Shown here piece by piece: positions 5,964 through 7,737 of a stretch of 7,737 nt of DNA. The stretch is taken from positions 5,701-13,437 of the forward strand of contig JAPLSP010000412.1 of assembly GCA_026398575.1 (NCBI GenBank), written 5' to 3'. The notes beneath the pieces were generated by a model that was not told the origin of the DNA, did not search any database, and worked only from the letters and a program-made list of their open reading frames with translations. Numbering within the stretch: the stretch's first letter is position 1; each line of letters starts with the position of its first letter. Position numbers and translations under genes: made by a program. This DNA is from Candidatus Sumerlaeota bacterium (GTDB lineage: Bacteria > Sumerlaeota > Sumerlaeia > JADFCT01).

Positions 5964-5979
5964 TATTGAAAAATCAATA
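5964..5979. promoter_or_regulatory. Inverted repeat TATTGA-N4-TCAATA, candidate activator/operator site
   Basis: A perfect 6-bp inverted repeat (5964-5969 and 5974-5979) with spacer AAAA, in the AT-rich block. Its centre is about 90 bp upstream of the transcription start predicted from the sigma-54 site, a usual distance for an enhancer-binding protein. It also abuts a TATAAT at 5959-5964. No regulator is assigned; in AT-rich DNA such a repeat can arise by chance. Confidence 0.35.
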
Positions 5980-6033
5980 CTTGGAATAGAAAAACTCAAC
6001 CTGTTTCTTGGGGATTTTCGAGCGGAAGCGCGA

Positions 6034-6051
6034 TTGGAACGCGCTTTGCAT
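6034..6051 (+). promoter_or_regulatory. Sigma-54 (RpoN) promoter for flagellin
   Basis: TTGGAACGCGCTTTGCAT matches the -24/-12 consensus (TGGCACG-N4-TTGCA) at all but one listed position. GG is at 6036-6037, exactly 10 nt follow, and GC is at 6048-6049. The start of transcription would be near 6061, giving a leader of about 170 nt before the flagellin ATG at 6232. Sigma-54 control of flagellins is established in several flagellated lineages. Such transcription needs an enhancer-binding activator, which is not encoded in this window. Confidence 0.75.
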
Positions 6052-6188
6052 TTAGCATTGCAGGGCATGGCGGAGATTCAATGATTTAATCTGCTGGCTC
6101 ATGGAAAGCGTATCCCATCGCGCTATGCGGTCTCATCGCGAATACATGCCTCCGCAGACGCGCGCAGCTTTCCGGTCATCATAGCATG

Positions 6189-6207
6189 ATTGGCCACGGA
6201 GGCCAAT
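6189..6207 (+). promoter_or_regulatory. CsrA-type hairpin (ACGGA loop) in flagellin leader
   Basis: ATTGGCC (6189-6195), loop ACGGA (6196-6200), GGCCAAT (6201-6207): a perfect 7-bp stem displaying an ANGGA motif in the loop, the form preferred by CsrA/RsmA. A second ANGGA (AAGGA, 6219-6223) forms the flagellin Shine-Dalgarno, about 23 nt downstream. Paired sites of this kind, one over the Shine-Dalgarno, are known from the Bacillus hag leader repressed by CsrA with FliW as antagonist. An overlapping small hairpin ATCAT-AGC-ATGAT (6178-6190) could compete by sharing two bases. Neither csrA nor fliW is in this window. Confidence 0.7.
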
Positions 6208-6218
6208 ACAACAACGAC

Positions 6219-6224
6219 AAGGAG
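6219..6224 (+). promoter_or_regulatory. Flagellin Shine-Dalgarno AAGGAG
   Basis: A near-perfect ribosome site 7 nt before ATG 6232. It fixes the start at MALIVNNNIS rather than an in-frame upstream start at 6190, which falls within the leader hairpin. It also contains the second ANGGA motif. Confidence 0.85.
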
Positions 6225-6231
6225 TGGTCTT

Positions 6232-7641
6232 ATGGCGCTGATAGTCAATAACAACATTTCCAGCATGAATGCGCAGCATAATCTGCAGCGGAGCGGCGAT
6301 GGTCTGGCCAGGGCGATGGAGCGCCTGTCATCGGGACAGCGGATCAATCGCGCGGGAGACGATGCGGCAGGATTGGCAATTTCCGAGTCGCTTCGTTCGC
6401 AAATTCGCGGAATGACCACCGCCATCCGAAACGCCAACGACGGCATCTCGCTGGTCAATACGGCTGAAGGCGCCATCCAGGAAGTCTCGAACATGTTACA
6501 GCGCATCCGCGAGCTGGCGATCCAGGCGGGCAATGATACCAATTCGGCTGAAAACCGCCGGGCGCTCCAGCTGGAAGTGGACCAGCTGACCGATGAGTTG
6601 ACGCGTATCTCCACGACGGCGCAATTCAATGGGCGCAATCTGTTCGATGGTTCCTTCTCCAATATGAAGCTGCAGATTGGCACGCTGGCCAATCAGACGC
6701 TGGATATCCGTATTCAGGATTTACGCGCGGAAAAGCTTGGGGCTATTGCTTTGAAAACCAGCAATGCGCCGACGGCCGCATTGATCGCGAATGATCTCAT
6801 TATCAACGGAACGGACATCGGCGCCACATCCGCCGACGGCGTTTCCTTCCAGAATGGAACCTTCAGTTCGATCGCGATGGTCAATGCGATCAATGCCAAA
6901 ACCTCCCAAACGCAAGTCACGGCGAAGGTCCTGGCCAATACCAAGACGGGCGCGGGCGCCATCGGGGCGGTCAATATTGACGGTACGACCAATAGCATGC
7001 TCATCAACGGCGTTGCGATCGCCGCCACCAACGTGCAGGCCAATGACGCCGACGGCGCTCTGGCCAAGGCCATCAACGCCATTTCCAACACAACGGGGGT
7101 AACCGCGTCGGTTGATTCGGCGGGCGTCATGACCCTTACCGCCGAAGACGGGCGCAACATCACCTTGACGTTGACGGGTGTCGCCGCTCTGAACCTGGGC
7201 GGCAATGGCACGGCGACTACGACGGGCGAATATGAGATCGCCTCCAACGACACGATCAGTATTTCGGGCAATTCTCCGGGTGACGCCGGATTTGCCTCGC
7301 AGACGGTCAGCGTTGATTATAATACCGCCATCAATACCGTGGACATCACCACGCATGACGGCGCCAATGAAGCCATTACCATTGTGGATTACGCGATGGA
7401 GCAAATCCTTCGCAACCGCGCGGCGCTCGGGGCCATTACCAACCGGTTGGAAATGACGGTCTCCAATCTGCAAACCGTCCAGGAGAATCTGAGCGCCTCG
7501 GATTCGCGCATTCGCGACGCCGATTTCGCTTATGAGACCGCTCAGATGGCCAAGAATCAAATTCTTCAGCAGGCCGGCACGGCCATCCTGGCGCAGGCCA
7601 ACCTGATCCCGCAAGCCGCCCTCCAGCTTCTGAAGGGATAG
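6232..7641 (+). CDS. fliC: Flagellin, major filament subunit
   Basis: 469-aa flagellin that polymerises into the flagellar filament after type III export. The N-terminal D0/D1 region (1 to about 165) carries MALIVNNNISSMNAQHNL, LSSGQRINRAGDDAAGLAIS (32-51) and LVNTAEGAIQEVSNMLQRIRELAIQ (74-98). The last includes QRIRELA, corresponding to the TLR5-contact stretch of enteric flagellins. The C-terminal D1/D0 region (about 380-469) has NRLEMTVSNLQTVQENLSAS and MAKNQILQQAGTAILAQANL, ending IPQAALQLLKG. The central 185-320 region appears to hold two flagellin hook IN-type repeats, one at about 188-235 (LIINGTDIGA...) and one at about 255-315 (SMLINGVAIAA...TLTAEDGRNITLTL). No cysteine is seen. The product is complete and mid-sized. 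Its own sigma-54 promoter and CsrA-like leader indicate late-class, post-transcriptionally controlled expression. The symbol fliC is generic; other lineages use hag, fla or fljK. Confidence 0.97.
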   Translation: MALIVNNNISSMNAQHNLQRSGDGLARAMERLSSGQRINRAGDDAAGLAISESLRSQIRGMTTAIRNANDGISLVNTAEGAIQEVSNMLQRIRELAIQAGNDTNSAENRRALQLEVDQLTDELTRISTTAQFNGRNLFDGSFSNMKLQIGTLANQTLDIRIQDLRAEKLGAIALKTSNAPTAALIANDLIINGTDIGATSADGVSFQNGTFSSIAMVNAINAKTSQTQVTAKVLANTKTGAGAIGAVNIDGTTNSMLINGVAIAATNVQANDADGALAKAINAISNTTGVTASVDSAGVMTLTAEDGRNITLTLTGVAALNLGGNGTATTTGEYEIASNDTISISGNSPGDAGFASQTVSVDYNTAINTVDITTHDGANEAITIVDYAMEQILRNRAALGAITNRLEMTVSNLQTVQENLSASDSRIRDADFAYETAQMAKNQILQQAGTAILAQANLIPQAALQLLKG

Positions 7642-7661
7642 CGGGCATCTTCGGTCAAAAC

Positions 7662-7737
7662 GTATTTTTGCATAAGCGACGAAAGCAATGCATTCGGAAG
7701 CGGCGCCAGCTTTTGGAGTAAGGTGGCTTGCCGCCTT
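7662..7737 (+). repeat. Dispersed intergenic repeat, copy 3 (cut by window end)
   Basis: Shares GTATTTTTGCATAAG with the heads of copies 1 and 2 and TCGGAAGCGGCGCCAGC plus TTTTGGAGT with their cores. The tail differs (AAGGTGGCTTGCCGCCTT in place of GCGGTTGCTTGCTGCCGC). It begins about 20 nt after the flagellin stop codon and continues past the window. Confidence 0.75.
7720..7737 (+). terminator. Hairpin at end of repeat copy 3, possible flagellin terminator
   Basis: AAGGTGG (7720-7726), loop CTTG, CCGCCTT (7731-7737): a 7-bp stem with one T-G pair. It is the only strong hairpin visible after flagellin. Whether a T-run follows cannot be seen because the window ends there, so it may be just the repeat's own stem. 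Confidence 0.35.

Larger units (their letters stand above)
5613..6231. other. Divergent intergenic region between the membrane-protein operon and flagellin
   Basis: This 619-nt stretch has no convincing gene. From left to right it holds repeat copy 2 (5657-5735), a plus-strand terminator-like hairpin (5876-5896), an AT-rich block (about 5895-5995) with T-runs, an exact TATAAT at 5959-5964 and an inverted repeat at 5964-5979, a sigma-54 promoter match (6034-6051), and a leader RNA of about 170 nt with a CsrA-type hairpin (6189-6207). I see no clear sigma-70 promoter for the minus-strand operon. Small open frames here look accidental. Confidence 0.7.

Noticed and set aside
5959..5964. Exact TATAAT as a sigma-70 -10 box
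   Set aside because: No -35-like hexamer at 16-18 nt upstream and the region is AT-rich, so a chance match is likely. The sigma-54 site nearer the flagellin is far stronger.
6714..7614. Long minus-strand frames opposite flagellin
   Set aside because: Flagellin is unmistakable in the plus strand; the opposite frames have no recognisable domains.

Overview
This window looks like a chromosomal segment from a flagellated, didermic-type bacterium with GC-rich coding DNA. The evidence is a flagellin, a DUF374 lysophospholipid acyltransferase-like protein and a UbiE/MenG quinone methyltransferase. I cannot assign a phylum. The intergenic repeats resemble those I associate with environmental genomes, but that is an impression and not a match.

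Layout. Positions 1-232 hold the first copy of a dispersed repeat, here on the minus strand and carrying a large inverted repeat. A DUF374 acyltransferase-like gene (233-970, +) follows; its 3' end runs into a heptamer tandem repeat. The gap before the convergent ubiE/menG gene (971-1131) holds a 59-bp perfect palindrome and a second, unrelated heptamer tandem repeat. Three tightly packed minus-strand genes come next, transcribed from 5612 down to 1132: a polytopic GT-C/ArnT-like membrane protein (4095-5612), a rhomboid-family membrane protein with a long TPR tail (1974-4091), and ubiE/menG (1132-1908). The 619-nt divergent region 5613-6231 holds repeat copy 2, an orphan terminator-like hairpin, an AT-rich block with an inverted repeat, a strong sigma-54 promoter match, and a leader RNA with a CsrA-type hairpin. 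The flagellin gene (6232-7641, +) is followed within about 20 nt by repeat copy 3, which runs off the window end.

How the parts work together. The acyltransferase, the GT-C-like protein, the rhomboid-TPR protein and the quinone methyltransferase are all membrane or envelope related, but the three operon members do not form a pathway I recognise. The flagellin has a coherent regulatory architecture: a sigma-54 promoter near 6034-6051, a possible activator site upstream, and a roughly 170-nt leader with two ANGGA motifs, one in a perfect hairpin loop and one forming the Shine-Dalgarno. This predicts CsrA-type translational repression.

Most notable points: (1) the rhomboid keeps its catalytic Ser and oxyanion-type residues but has Leu (CTT) where the catalytic His (CAT/CAC) should be, so it looks like a pseudoprotease; (2) the CsrA-type flagellin leader; (3) a three-copy dispersed repeat with conserved hairpin, all copies at intergenic borders; (4) several simple-repeat insertions that appear to have become coding sequence (DUF374 C-terminus, UbiE N-terminus).
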